From: Piezodorus guildinii
Lineage: Eukaryota > Arthropoda > Insecta > Hemiptera > Pentatomidae
Reading direction: 5' to 3'
Assembly: GCA_023052935.1 (NCBI GenBank)
Contig: CM041294.1
Span: forward strand, 26,462,641-26,526,640
Length of the DNA stretch: 64,000 nt
Below are positions 22,666 to 34,591 of this stretch, piece after piece (positions within the stretch are counted from its first letter, which is position 1; every line of letters starts with the position of its first letter). Below the pieces are notes generated by a model that saw only the letters and a list, made by a program, of their open reading frames with translations, was not told the DNA's origin and searched no databases. A program made the position numbers and the translations under genes.

Positions 22666-22925
22666 GGGGCACACATAGTGTAGTGGCTAGCATAACAGCT
22701 TTCTATAACAAAGGTCGCGGATTCAAACCTGCGGGTGGTCCAAGGATTAGTTACGCCGTCCTTTGGAGGGGACGTTAAAAAGTGGTCCCGAGTCTGCGAT
22801 GTCAGGTTCTCGTTAAAGATCCCTATCGTAATAATATCTGGAGAGGAAAAATTTAGGACTCGTGTAGCATCGTCCGATTAGACTAGTAGCATAAAACTGT
22901 CGTTAAACAAATAAACAAACAAAAC
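22666..22925 (+). repeat. S1 SINE, full-length copy
   Basis: Head with 'tagtgtagtggctagcat' (A-box-like) and GGATTCAAACC (B-box-like, near 22719), body 'ttacgccgtcctttgg', and 3' 'gtcgttaaacaaataaac'. Confidence 0.75.
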
Positions 22926-22974
22926 AAAAACGTTTAGTTTCAATGAAGGTATATGTTTTAGATCCATTACCTTA

Positions 22975-23508
22975 TACAACTTTGAATATAAGATATTATT
23001 TTATTCTAATTTTCAGCTTTCCAACTGCATATTATACATATTTTATTATTTTTATGTTCGGAAAAAAACAAATCTAACTGAAACAATATTTCTGTAGTTT
23101 TCTAGATCATTTCGTCATCAAAGGCTAACACATTGTGTATTTACCCGTTTCTATCAATCAACATGTAATGGTAAATTTTAACAGCGAGTTTAATTAAAAT
23201 CGGTATAGCCGTTTTTAAGAGAAAATCGTAAAAAGGTAAAAAATGCATGGTAAGGCAGCACTTGTGGTCAGCCGATATAAAAAAAAAAAAAAAAAAAAGA
23301 TTCTCAGGCATATAGTTGACTTAAATATAAAATTACAGTTTCGTGCGACTTTTATTTTTCGTGCTAAACCACACCCACATATAATCGGACGGACACCCAG
23401 AAGTTTTTGCCAGACTTAGTTATTTGGTATCGAGGGACCCTAAAACGCGTATTTCTGTTGAAAACTAGAATTCCTAAATTCTCAAGTTCGAAATACCTTA
23501 CTTTACTA
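22975..23508 (+). repeat. RA element, partial, with mariner at its 3' end
   Basis: RA text in plus orientation runs to '...ccttactttac'. Mariner copy 2 then interrupts the terminal hairpin, whose remainder (TATATTTGATATAC) continues after 24428. Confidence 0.65.
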
Positions 23509-24426
23509 TTGGGTTGTGCCATATGAAATGTCCGTTTTCAAGGATTTTTATTTAAAATACGATATGAAAACAAGATAATTTTATTCGAAGTATTTACCTT
23601 CTTTTTCTACACATTTTTCCCAACGTGACACCAACTTTTTTATCCCCGAACTGAAAAACTCTGAGCTTTGAAGTGAAACAAAATCTGAAAACGCACTTTT
23701 CACTTGATCATCATTTTCAAAAAGTTTTCCTTTGACGAAATTGTTGTCTTAATTCCTGAACAGGTGTTAATCTGTTGGAGACAAGTCGGGAGAATATGGG
23801 GGTGCGGAAGAACTTCGTAGCCCAGTTCTTTCAATTTTTGCACGGTATATTTTGAAACATGGGGTCTTGCCGCTCAGTGAGGTACAGGTGCCCATATATC
23901 GAGCTTTTTTACTTTCCCAATACACTTTAAATGTCTGAAAACGGTAGATGCAGACTTGCATTTAGTTGTGCTGAGAGTCCTTTAACTGTTTGGCAGGGGT
24001 TTCCTTCTACTGTATGTTTAAGGACATCGTTGTCTATTACGGACGGAGGTCTTCCTCGGGGCAAGTTTTCCAAGTCGGTATCCCCAGCTGAAAACTTAGC
24101 AAACCAACGGCGAATGGTCCGTTCATTAACACTCCCTTCCCCAAACGCCTTGCAAATATTTCTAGCGGCCTCAGCTGCTGAATGGCCGAGCTTAAACTCG
24201 TACAAAAATATTACTTGAAAATCGTGTGTTTCCATATTCATATTTGGAGGTATACTAAAAAGTGGGCAATTGATTGGGAAGCTAATGCTTATAATACAAA
24301 GGTAGAGGATTAGTAACTGTTTACTCAAAATATGTAAACATTCGGAAGAAAACAACAGAGACCTGTAAAATCCTTTATGTATTTCAGAAACTATAAAAAC
24401 GGACGTTTTCATGTGAAACAACCCAA
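23509..24426 (-). mobile_element. mariner deletion derivative, copy 2 (best ends)
   Basis: Terminal inverted repeats TTGGGTTGTGCCATATGAAA (left) and TTGGGTTGTTTCACATGAAA (right, reverse complement) are flanked by TA on both sides (23507-23508 and 24427-24428). Total length is 918 bases, against about 1.3 kb for complete mariners. Confidence 0.9.
23640..24241 (-). pseudogene. internally deleted mariner transposase
   Basis: Starts at the Met codon 24239-24241. The N-terminal helix-turn-helix region is well kept: RVIFLYEFKLGHSAAEAA (one residue differs), NERTIRRWFAKFSAGDTDLE, then the GRP linker NLPRGRPPSVID. After about residue 110 the sequence jumps from the DLTER region to the C-terminal RxPMFQNTVQNLKEL, HPPYSPDLSPTD, with the third catalytic aspartate only. 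The segment carrying the first two catalytic aspartates is deleted, and later frameshifts occur. It cannot transpose itself. Confidence 0.85.
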
Positions 24427-24428
24427 TA

Positions 24429-25295
24429 TATATTTGATATACAGTTAATTTAAAATAATATGAACAACTAGCTCGGGTAGTTTGATAAATGTCTAAATAA
24501 ACAAATACAGAGGTGGAAGAGATGATGACAGACATGTATAATCACCAAGCGACCAGGAAAATCTGAGTCCCGTTCAATCGGTAGAACAATTAACTCTACT
24601 TCAAAGCTTTCAACGGTTTTATAAATGAAGTAGCTGGGTTTTTTATCTTTCAAAAGAAAAAAAAAAAAAAAGCACTTTCGATAATCACATTACCTTTGTC
24701 CCAGGGTGGCGTAAAAAAAAAAAATTCTAACTGATAAGGGCTCCTACCCCTTGGAACATCTTTGCTATAGTAAAATAATTTAATGTTATTAAAGAGCTTA
24801 AATGTATTATCAGCCTACGGAACCATTTCTCTTAGGCCTACAAATTACAGATTACGGGTAAAGTATTTTCCCATTATATAATGAACTGCATTTTTTAATA
24901 TTTATAATAACCCGTAACCTGGTTACCTTAGAAGGTGGTGAAGAAGCTACTCCGTGGCAGCACTTAAATAAAATTTTATTTTAGGAAGTTACGCAATCGT
25001 CTTTTTGGATGTCTCTGAGGTTTATCTAGGATATGTTGTTACGGTTAAATTCGCAAAAAAGAATTAATTTAAATTTTAAAAAAGAATTTCCTAACCGTGA
25101 CTATGCCCCAGATTCTCAGTGGAGAAGGGCGGGTTCCACAATAAATTTATTCGAGCGCCACCACGCTATTTGTTAATATTAAAAAAAAAGAAGGTAAATG
25201 GCGAAACCATGTTAATTAATGATGTCTTTACTGAAAATAAATAAAAAATTAAAATTTAATTTACAAAAAAAAAAATGTATTAATAATAACAGGTT
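24429..25295. other. non-coding interval
   Basis: RA hairpin remnant at 24429-24445, then AT-rich sequence with no recognised feature. Confidence 0.4.
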
Positions 25296-25360
25296 GATAC
25301 GAACTCGTTACCTCTCTGTCTGAAATCATCTGTCTATCCCATGAGCTATGAAATCATATG
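25296..25360 (-). repeat. tRNA-like head, possible SINE
   Basis: The minus strand reads 'tagctcatgggatagac' (A-box-like), and about 35 bases later 'cgagttcgtatca' (B-box-like). No complete cloverleaf or acceptor stem could be built. A lone SINE head or chance are both possible. Confidence 0.25.
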
Positions 25361-26300
25361 ACGTCATTTTTAGATTAGTAGACTCGACGAGAGTTGTACA
25401 ATGTTACCTTATTAAGGTTAATATTACATAGTATATAATAATTCTTTTAAAAAAAAGAAAAGAAGACTTATTACTACTTATATCCTAATTTGTTTTGTTT
25501 TTGTTTTGGTCTAAAAAAAACACATATTTGTCCTGTATCTTCCAGGACCGAAACCACTCAGGTTATAAGTTTATTTAAAAAAATAAAACACCTTGTTCCT
25601 TCTCCCTCGGGAAACAACCTCCTTTCCTTCTTCCCTCTTCCAAATCCGCCAGAATTCGTCCGTCGAGTGTCACTCGCCACACTATTACTATTTACACTAC
25701 AACTTCAAAAATCTTTCGTTGCAAAACGTTTTTCTTTTAATCACGATGGGGCCTCTCTCTCGCGATCCTCAGACAGACCAAACACTCTCCCAAACACAAA
25801 AATAATCTATCAACATGTGTTTTTTTAAATTTATACTTTGAGTAACCCTCTTCGAGGCATTAAAAAGAAAATATCTTAACCATTATTTAACCCAAATTCA
25901 TAATAATTTTTTTTTTTTTTTTTCAACGTAACAATGTTATCTGAGTAAAAGGAAGTTGGGTGTTAGACTGACTGAGCTATTAATTTTAATTAAAGATCGT
26001 AAATCTATTCCGTGCCAATTATGCAATAAATAGAATATTTAGTTTTTTATGGGATATTTTATTTATGACATAATAAAGAGCCTGATAAAAATTTGATTTG
26101 AAAGATTGGATTATATATGAGATACGAGAGGTAAGTGAAAGGAGAATTGGGCACACTTTTTTTTTTTTTTTTTTTTCTTGGAGCATAAGAATAGGTATAC
26201 AGATCTTTAAAAATCTGAATATTTTATTAAAAAAGTTATCTTATACACAATGTTGTATGTATGTACGCCCGAATAGGACTAATTTACTATTTCAAAGGAT
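25361..26300. other. non-coding interval
   Basis: Two overlapping open frames at 25490-25828 have no recognisable domain, look compositionally simple, and have no second copy. I do not call a gene. Confidence 0.35.
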
Positions 26301-26610
26301 ATGCCCGATTTTCATATTTTAAGGACTGCTTTAATTTTTTTTTTTTCGGATCATCGCTGCATGGACTAGTATTTTTGTGGCGAATTAAAAAAAAAATGGT
26401 CCAGTAGTTTCCGAGAAATGCCGCGGATGGCGTACGGCGGACAAACGGATTTTTTAAAATTCGTTATTCGGATTTTACGCACCTTGAAACGTAATCTCGC
26501 AAATTTTGAGATGGGGTAATTTTTTTTTTTTTTTTTTTTTGGTCGATTACAAAGGTTCATTATTAAAAATAATAAACCCAAATTTATGTTAATTAAAGAT
26601 GACAAGATAT
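26300..26610. repeat. RB repeat copy
   Basis: 'tcgttattcggattttacg' and 'aaggttcattattaaaaata' match the RB copy at 0.95-1.07 kb, with a poly-T tract at the same relative place. Confidence 0.55.
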
Positions 26611-26906
26611 AGGTACGGTTTATGTATGTACAAGCTGGGATTCCTTCTCCCGTTTGCGAAATTCATTCTTCCCTTCCTTGCATCTCCTACTCCATGCAAT
26701 GATTCTGTAATTATCTTCTACGAAGACAAGCGTTTTTCGAATATGCGAATAATTTAGACAGTTTGCGACAACTAACTTGAAACAGTCCACACTCACAGCG
26801 ACTCAATTACATTACTATACCCTGCGCACGGGAAAGCGGTCATTTATCAGCTGATCAGAACTAAATAAAACAAAAGCCAGTCACGCATCCACATACTTGA
26901 TCCGAA

Positions 26907-27108
26907 AAATCTGGTGCGGGCAACACACGACATTCAGTTTCACAGGACTTACTGTTTCCGCACGGGAGTTACCACACACCTTTTTGCGGGACTTGGTTAT
27001 TTGGACTCAGGGGACAATAAAATGTGTATTTCCGTTAAAAACTGGAATTTGAAAATATTCACGATCGTAATACTTTCCCTTACCATATATAGTAAGTGAA
27101 AGTAAAAA
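26907..27108 (+). repeat. RA element, internally deleted to about 200 bases
   Basis: Has both RA ends: TCTGGTGCGGGCAAC at the left and 'gtaagtgaaagt' at the right. The left subterminal region joins directly to the 3' part at 'cacaggacttactg'. It is flanked by A-rich sequence on both sides. Confidence 0.75.
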
Positions 27109-27112
27109 TAAC

Positions 27113-27906
27113 TATTCTAATTCTTAACAGGTACTAAAATTAATCTTCTTTTGATCCCAAAGAATGAAAAAAAAAATGCAATTTTGTAAGTAAGATTATG
27201 GTAGAGTTGGCCCGGGGACCAGTAAACTGGCGGAGTAGGTGTAATTAGGTTAGCTGTTAGGTTGAACACTGGGGAAGGATCGCGCCTCGCCTAACTCTAC
27301 TAACAACTTAGTCACAAAGATGATAAACTTTCCAACTCCTAACTGTCCCTGGTAGGCTTCCCGTCGCGGAGTTGTGTCTGATTGACATGTCTGCAACAGC
27401 CATTCTAGTCTAGGCAAACGTTAACTTAGGCCGTGTTGAATATTAACTTTATGCTAAGTGGAACGTGATTAAATGAATAGTTCTTGGAAGGATTCCTGCC
27501 CTTTCTAAGACAAGGATAACAGTTATTTTAAACCCGAATGAGCTGACTGTATCTAAAACGTTGTTGATATAAGCATAAAGCAACTCTATCAGAATACAGT
27601 GTGTTTGCGTAAAATGTTTACACTCAATATAATTAATGTACCACTAAGAGGTCATTGTTATAAATAAAAAATATATGAAATTCAAGTTGGCCATTATAGA
27701 AGTAAATGCACTCAAAAACATTTCGTTTCATTCTGTATCTATAATATAGCCTAATAAAAATGGAGGAGCAGAGGAAAAGGAAAATAAGAAGATGAGGAAG
27801 AGAATCTAGAAAAAATGTAAAAGCTAAAAACCAAACTCAATCTAAATTTAAAGTCAATGTAACCTTTCCTCCTTAAATATTCTGGCGGAGAACTTTGAGA
27901 AGAGTT
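27113..27906. other. non-coding interval, partly GC-richer
   Basis: About 27180-27450 is less AT-rich. No repeat partner or coding signal found. Confidence 0.35.
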
Positions 27907-27918
27907 GTACCACTGTTT

Positions 27919-28963
27919 TTTTTTGTTTTTTTTTTAAATTTATTTAAATTAAATACATATGCTACAATGATAATACACATGGAAAAAAAAACATGAAGAG
28001 AAACTGCCCATTGGCAGCACTCTAGTAGTGAAACTACACAAGAAGGTCTCGAGGCCATCTTCTTTTCAGACGCCACGGCAGATTGTCAGGAATTGAAGTG
28101 GAATCAAGGATTGAAACTAGTGGATTAGAGTGGGAGTGGAGTTTTTCATGGTAGGAGTGATACCTGGAACAGGCCAAATCAGCAACATATGGAACATTAA
28201 GGTCATTGTGGGTGATTTTATTGGTGACAAAGTAAGGACTGTTAAGGATTTTGGATTGTAAGGATGGATACGGGAAGAGTTTGATGGTTTGGTAGAGCCC
28301 CAAAGCTCAACTCCGTAAGTACAGATAGGCCTTATGATCGTCATGTTAATTAGTCTTTTGTAGTAAAGAGAAAGGTTAGAGCGTCTGTCAAGTAAATGTT
28401 GAAGTAACCGAAATCGGCGAGCAGTTTCTTGTCTTTTCAGTCTTGTATACGAATTCCATGTAAGACGTTTGTCAAGCAGGAGGCCTAAATAACGGATTCG
28501 TTCAACAGGGATAAGCGGAACATCATTAAAGGACACTGTAGGGCAGGATGTCATAGGTTTACGACGAAGGGTAAAGGTAACCTGGTGGGATTTATTGGAG
28601 TTGATTTTAATTCTCCAATTCTGAAACCATACCTCAAGGTCTCTGATGTGGGATAGGAGGGTTTGAGAGGCAATACTAGGATCGCTATTAACTGATAGCA
28701 AGAAAGTGTCACCGGCATAGGTAGACAGGAAGGTGTTAGGATGGGTTGGGATATCAGCTGTATAGACTGTGAAGAGAATGGGGTCCTAGGATACTGCCTT
28801 GAGGTACACCAGCAGACTGAGTAAAAGTAGATGAATAGGAACTATTGTGGTTGATTTAATAGGTTCTATCTGAGAGGTAGGACTGGAGGATGAGGAAGTA
28901 TGTTGGATGGAGGAATTTCTGGAGTTTGTACAGCAGTCCCGGGTGCCAGACTCGTTCAAAGGC
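27919..28963 (-). mobile_element. Joc1 retrotransposon, 5'-truncated, with TSD
   Basis: GTACCACTGTTT lies at 27907-27918 and 28964-28975, an exact 12-base target-site duplication. The poly-T at 27919-27937 is the minus-strand poly(A) tail. Confidence 0.9.
28034..28963 (-). pseudogene. Joc1 reverse transcriptase, frameshifted
   Basis: Begins FERVWHPGLLYKLQ, then AGVPQGSILGP (motif B). Motif C is damaged (Y-A-G-D at about 28720). It continues with YLGLLLDKRLTWNSYTRLK, a WTYG-like block and ELWGSTKPSNSSR, shifting frame near 28270 before ILNSPYFVTNKITHNDLN and RRLKRRWPRDLLV. A stop falls at the RSY position and near DRTY. Inactive. Confidence 0.85.
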
Positions 28964-28975
28964 GTACCACTGTTT

Positions 28976-29364
28976 GGATGAAAAGATGCCATAGAGTGGC
29001 TTTTTCCTTTATTTACTATAAAATTAACCAACATTTTGTTTAATAGTTCATCCATCTATTCCTTATATTATATAACCAATACAGACCACAAATCAGTCAT
29101 TTTTCCTAATGATTAACTAAACAAAATCCAGTTTCAAGAACATTCATATTCATATTACTTTTATGCGCAAGCATCTTAGGTCTGTTTGTGTATGCTATTA
29201 GTTTTCTGTCCTTACACAATACGCCGTCAGTTTCGAGTTGGGACAAAGCTGTGATTCGATGATTTGTACTTCTGTACGTGTAGAATCGAAGACAAAGAGT
29301 ACAAAATACTGCAAGTAGAGCACCTTTTACCCAAATTTTAAGATGGGTGGGAATGAACATAGTA
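28976..29364. other. non-coding interval
   Basis: No recognised feature. Confidence 0.35.
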
Positions 29365-29500
29365 TTCGTTTATTATTTTAATTATGAATCTCTGTAATAG
29401 ACCGAAAAAAAAATGTATGCTCTAATTAAAGCCCGAATGAAGTATATAACATCTGTATACACTCCGTACGAATTTAAAAATAACTAAATACTGAACACTT
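29365..29500. repeat. RB-like fragment
   Basis: 'cgtttattattttaattatg', 'ctctgtaatagaccgaaaaa' and 'catctgtatacactccgtac' resemble the second half of the RB pair at 1.24-1.40 kb, with many differences. Confidence 0.4.
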
Positions 29501-29719
29501 CTGTTTCGTTATTTTATGTTATAGAATATTAGATTTCCTATAAAACTAAATAAGAATCATTGAAATCCGTTCTGAAACAGCAGAGATGTAACGCTTTGAA
29601 ATTAGCAGTTGTGATAAGCCATTTACATATAAGCAGTTATACCATAGTATAGTTATTTGGTAACTATTAACCATTGTGTAATAAATTTGAGTGTTTTTTA
29701 AAAATTATTTTTAAAGATA

Positions 29720-29885
29720 GAGGCGTAGTCTTGTGAGCACCAGAACTACGTTCTCCGATTTTTGATAAGAAACCACTCCCGTTCCCCCTCCCAGCCATTA
29801 TAAAATGGGTTCCCAAAAACAAAGGGAAACATCTCGCGGCTGAGCATGATCTCGGCATAATTACGCCGTAGCACGACTTTTGGCT
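29720..29885 (+). repeat. S2-related SINE, diverged
   Basis: 'tataaaatgggttccc' and 'ctcgcggctgagcatgatct' parallel 'tataaagtgggtacct' and 'ctggcggctgagcgtggcct' of the S2 copy at 49.92-50.12 kb. The tRNA-like head is poorly kept. Confidence 0.45.
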
Positions 29886-29943
29886 AATAAACAGTACGAA
29901 TGTTTATATGTATTCAGCATGAACAGCTGTATACATATTTTTT

Positions 29944-30797
29944 GCTTTCACTTACTATATATAGTAAAGGAAAGTATTGCGATATATACAACGGAAATAC
30001 ACATTTTAGGGTCCCCTGAGTCTAAATAACCAAGTTCCGCAAAAAGGTCTGTGTGTGTGTGGTAACTCCCGGGTGGAAACGGTAAGTCCTATGAAACTGA
30101 AATTTCATATTTAAGACAAATATACGCCCGAGACGTTACAAAACCTTTTTCATCAAAATGAGCTTACCAGAAGAGCCACTTTATACTCTGCATTTTGCAC
30201 CTTTTTTCGATTTTCTCGAAAACATTTCCGACGATTTTCATTAACCTCGCTATATCGATGTAAAATTGAATGATCTTCAATATCATGTAGGTTTCATTCT
30301 GATTAAAATGATCTGACAGGGCTTAAATGCCGATATTTTAAAGTACCTTTAATTTTGTTGTTACTATAAAAATAACTATATTATCTTGTTACCACTGATA
30401 AAAAACAGCTAAAAATGCAAGTTGAGCGAATTTTGAAAAGCAACTAAAGGAGAAAACTAAAAAAAAAAATTTTAATGCAATTTTTTGTTTTTGAACATAA
30501 GAAAAATAATATACATGTATGATATACCGTCTGAAAGCTAAAGATTTTAGAAAAAATATTATCTTATACTCAAGCTTTTGAAAGTTAATAAAGAGTTATG
30601 AAATAAACATAATAATAACTGATTATTTTAGATAATAATATAATAGATTTTTTAATTTAAACACATGTTTCTATATAAATTCAATTTAATTAATTCTTTA
30701 ATAGTTTCACGTATTTTTTTTATCTCTAACTGTATTTGAAAATTCTTTCATTGATTTTAAAAATGGTAAGTGAAAGTCGTGTGTTACCCGCACCAGA
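29944..30797 (-). repeat. RA element, near full length
   Basis: Same end-to-end organisation as 12839-13725: terminal hairpin 'ctttcacttactatatatag' at the left, and 'aagtgaaagtcgtgtgttac' then CACCAGA at the right. The internal GT tract is short. Confidence 0.8.
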
Positions 30798-31828
30798 TTT
30801 TTTTTTTTACGTTCATAAGTTTAAAACGACGTTTTACTGATATAAAAAATAATAAATAAAAAAAAGTTACAATTAATTTGAACAACTCCTCATGTTATTC
30901 TTTATTTATTTTACACCACTTTTTTTTTTTAATTAACAAGGGGACGGAATTTAATTTCTACCTGGCTATCATGCCATGGAGTATTTTTAACACAAATAAA
31001 AATTATATTTGTATAAAATAAAAAAAATACAATATACATTTTTTTGTTTGTTTCTATGTTGAAAACTCTTGGGAGAACTTTGGGGCTATATTTATTAATT
31101 CACTCTCTCATATCTTTTGGTGAAATTCCTCTCTTGTGCCTGAGTCTATTCCTCTTTTTTATTTTCAATTTTCCGGTTGCAGGGTTTCCAATGAAGTAAA
31201 TAAAACTGTCCCCTCTCACAGAGTTTTATTATATGAAAGAGGAAATAAAAAATATAATAAACAGAGAAAAAATTTATATATCTGCTTGTATTACAAAAAA
31301 GAAAAAAAAACCCCTTGTCAATTAAAATATACGCACGTATCTACAAAAAAAAAAAGAAAAAAAGTTTTTTTTATCAGATTAAACAACGGAATTACGACAT
31401 TATTCCTTCAAATACAGTTAAAACAGATAATGATAACTAAACAAATATTTAATATTATTATTATTATTATTAATGCCTCAAACTTTATAATCGTTGTGGT
31501 AATTGCGCCAAACATGTTACTTTTACGTGATATTTACAGTAGGGGCTAATGGTAATTGTAGCCTATATTACAGAACAATAGGAAAAATCTGAAAACAAAA
31601 ACCTACACAATAACCAAGTTTAATTATTGTTGAAACACTAGCATTCCCTATTTTTGCAAATCAAACTTTTGGATTGCTTAAATACTTTATGAGTAATAAT
31701 TAATTTAATTGCTAATAAAACTTACCTACTACTTTATGATAAATCAATTTTAAAAATTGACATTTTAATATTTTTGGTGACGTAATTTAAATTAAATGAT
31801 TTTGACAATTTTCATCATAACGATTTTT
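30798..31828. other. non-coding interval
   Basis: A 137-codon plus-strand open frame at 31136-31549 is lysine- and asparagine-rich simple sequence with no domain. I do not regard it as a gene. Confidence 0.35.
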
Positions 31829-31846
31829 ACTTTCACTTACCTATAT

Positions 31847-32569
31847 TTTTATTTATTTATTATCCTACCTTGCAAATGGCAATACGGTGTCGGTAACCAT
31901 GACTGAGATGCTACAGTAGTAATCTTGAATTTTTTTTCTTCTCTTCCCAGTTTTTTCACTCTGGTCTCTCCTCGATGACCATACTTCAGCTTATGCTTCT
32001 CTCTCGGAGGTGGCCTTCCTCGATTCTCGTCCTGTTCCAGCCGTACTTAAAAGCTGCTGGACCAAGTAATGTTTTCCAAGCGTAGATAAATGATGGAAAA
32101 TGTTCATAATTCTGTTTGGACACCAGTTGAGGAAATCGCTTTCCGTGATGGACCCAGAGCCCACATTCCCTCAATAGTTTGACTTTTAGTGCTTCGAAGG
32201 CGTAGCAGTCCACAATTATGTGCTCACCCATCTCCGGGACTCCACAACTGGGGCACAGGCGATCTATTTCTTTCCCAAAACTGTGTAACTTACGTACGCA
32301 ATCCCCGTAATCCGGCACTATCCATTTAGCTTCCAATCGTGACCGGACCGTGGGGATGAATTTCCTTAAGGTAGCACCTTTTGAGGTTGTCACCCACCGT
32401 CTGTGCCACTCATCCAAGGTGATCTTCTCGGAATTACTCGCTTCCATTTCCATGGGTTCTTCGCAATCCTCATTTGGATATTCCCGGGAGACCTGTTGAG
32501 CCTTGCACTTGAAGGCATCTTTAAATGAATCTTCACGCGAAGGATGTCGAGAGGTACCCCTCCTGCAAG
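31847..32569 (-). mobile_element. R1/I-like non-LTR retrotransposon 3' fragment
   Basis: Flanked by TCACTTACCTATAT (31833-31846) and TCACTTACGTATAT (32570-32583), a 14-base TSD with one mismatch lying in RA sequence. Only the last part of ORF2 and a short 3' region are present. Confidence 0.8.
31986..32550 (-). pseudogene. R1/I-like ORF2 C-terminal domain with zinc knuckle
   Basis: About 185 residues of the element are open. Seen in order: LDEWHRRWVTTSKGATLRKF, then IPTVRSRLEAKW, then a cysteine-histidine cluster LCPSCGVPEMGEHIIVDC (C-x2-C-x7-H-x4-C), then a basic tail. In R1-, TRAS- and I-type elements a W-x-x-x-W segment followed by this knuckle ends ORF2. RT and endonuclease are absent. 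The first residues (MTCRRGTSR) come from or close to the flank. It is a different family from the one at 42.69 kb. Confidence 0.7.
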
Positions 32570-33325
32570 TCACTTACGTATATATGAAATATATAGTAAG
32601 GGAAGTATTGCGTTCTTGAAATTTTCAAATTCCAGTTTTCAACGGAAATACTCGTTTTAAGGTCCCCTGAGTCCAAATTAACAAGTCCCGCAAAAGGTCT
32701 GTGTGTGTGTGGTTTAACTCCAGCGCGTAAACGACAAGTCCTATGAAACTGAAATTTCATACTTCAGACAACTATACACCTGAGATGTTACAGCAACTTT
32801 TTCATCAAAATCAGCTAATCAGAAGAGCCACTTTATATTATGCATTTTGCACCTTTTTACGATTTTCTCAAAAAACGGCTCTAACGATTTAGATTAACCT
32901 CGCTATATCCATGTAAATTAGGACGTGGTTTAATATCATGTAGGTTTTTTTCTGATTGAAATAGTCTGACAGGGCTTAAATGACAATATTTTAAAATGTC
33001 TTCCTCTAAAGTATCTTTAATTTTGTAGATTTCATGAAATTGATCATATTATCTGATTAGCATTGCTAAAAAAACAGGTAATATATTATTTGAACGAATT
33101 CGATATCCACCTGAAGGAGCAAACTGCAAAAATATTTTTTAATGCAATTTTTATTTTTTGAACTTAAGATCAGTAATATACATATATGATATACCGCTGG
33201 AATACTAAAGATTTTAGAAAATATATTATCTTAAGCATGCTATTGTAAGAGTTAACAATAAGTGATGAAAAGCCGATAAAACTAACTGATTTCCGTAGAT
33301 AATAGTGTAATAGATTAATTAATAA

Positions 33326-34230
33326 TCTGGTGCGCGCAACACACGACTTTCACTTACCTCCGTTGTTAAAATCAATTAAAGAATTTTTAAAACCATGTAA
33401 AGATACAAATAAATTGTTAAAGAATTAATTATTTTGAATTTCAATGGAAACATGTGTTTTATTAGATAATCTATTATACTTTTATCTACAACAGTCAGTA
33501 AGTTTTATCGGCTTTTCATCACTCCCCTTAACCTATAACATTCCGTGTATTAGATAATATTTTTTCTAAAATCTCTAGCTATCCAACGGTATATTATACA
33601 TCTATATTACTATCCTTGTAATTCAACAAGACAAAAATTGCATTAAAAAATATTATTGCGCTTTTCTCCTTTAGTTTTTTATCAAATTCGCCCAACTTAC
33701 ATATTTATCCTTTATTTATCAATGCTAATAAGATGATGTTCATATTTTTTTTAAACATACAAAATTAAAGGTAATTTAGAGGAATAAAATTTAAAATATC
33801 GGTATTCAAGCCCTTTCATACTAATTCAATCAGAATGAAACTTACATGGTATCAAAGCTCATTAAATTTTACATCGATATAGGGTGCTTAATCAAAATCG
33901 TAAGAGCCGTTTTTGAGGAAATCATAAACAGGTGCAAAATGCATGGTATAAAGTAGATATTCTGGTCAGCCGATTTCGATTAATAAGATTCTCTAACATC
34001 AGGGACGTATAGTTGTCTTAAATATGAAATTTCAGTTTCCTAGAACTTATCGTTTTCGCCCGGGAGTGAACACACACGCGCGCGCACACACACAAACACA
34101 GACCTTTTTTGCGAGACTTGATTATTTAGACTCAGGAGACCCCATAACGTGTATTTCCGTGGAACTCGAAAATTTTCACGATCGCAATACTTTCCCTTAC
34201 TATATATTTCATACATATGTAAGTGAAAGT
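33326..34230 (+). repeat. RA element inserted into another RA
   Basis: Complete RA from TCTGGTGCGCGCAAC to 'atgtaagtgaaagt', including a (CA)n tract near 34072-34100. AATAA occurs on both sides (33321-33325 and 34231-34235), a possible 5-base TSD. Confidence 0.8.
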
Positions 34231-34280
34231 AATAAAACACATGTTTCTATTAAAATCAAAGGTAAATAATTCTTTACCAA

Positions 34281-34590
34281 TAATAATAAGCCGGAAACGG
34301 CGCGTAGTTTCTTGAGTATGGTGTTAGGTTGAGTTGGTGTATCAGCAGCTTGAGCAATTTGGAACATAGAACCAGTTTACTGCATTTTAGCCTTACAATT
34401 ATTAACAGAGAATAACTGCATACTAATAAATAGTTTTTTAATTAAGTGAACCAAAAATAACAGCAGATAAACTGTCTTGAATAAAACAGTATAAAATAAA
34501 GTCATCTTCTGCAATTGACTGATAATAGTGGAGGGTAATTAGTGAATAACTAGTTTTAATAACAATAATTATTATTTTCTCAAATAAATA
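34281..34590. other. non-coding interval
   Basis: No recognised feature. Confidence 0.35.
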
Positions 34591-34591
34591 A

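Larger units (their letters stand above)
31829..34280 (-). repeat. RA element carrying two later insertions
   Basis: Fragments 31829-31846, 32570-33325 and 34231-34280 read as one RA copy on the minus strand. The gaps are filled by an R1-like retrotransposon piece (31847-32569) and by another RA element in plus orientation (33326-34230). Confidence 0.7.

Noticed and set aside
25490..25828. 112-codon open frame
   Set aside because: Compositionally simple, overlapped by another frame, no domain, no homologous copy in the window.
31136..31549. 137-codon open frame
   Set aside because: Lys/Asn/Ile-rich translation of AT-rich and poly-A sequence, with no recognisable fold or family.
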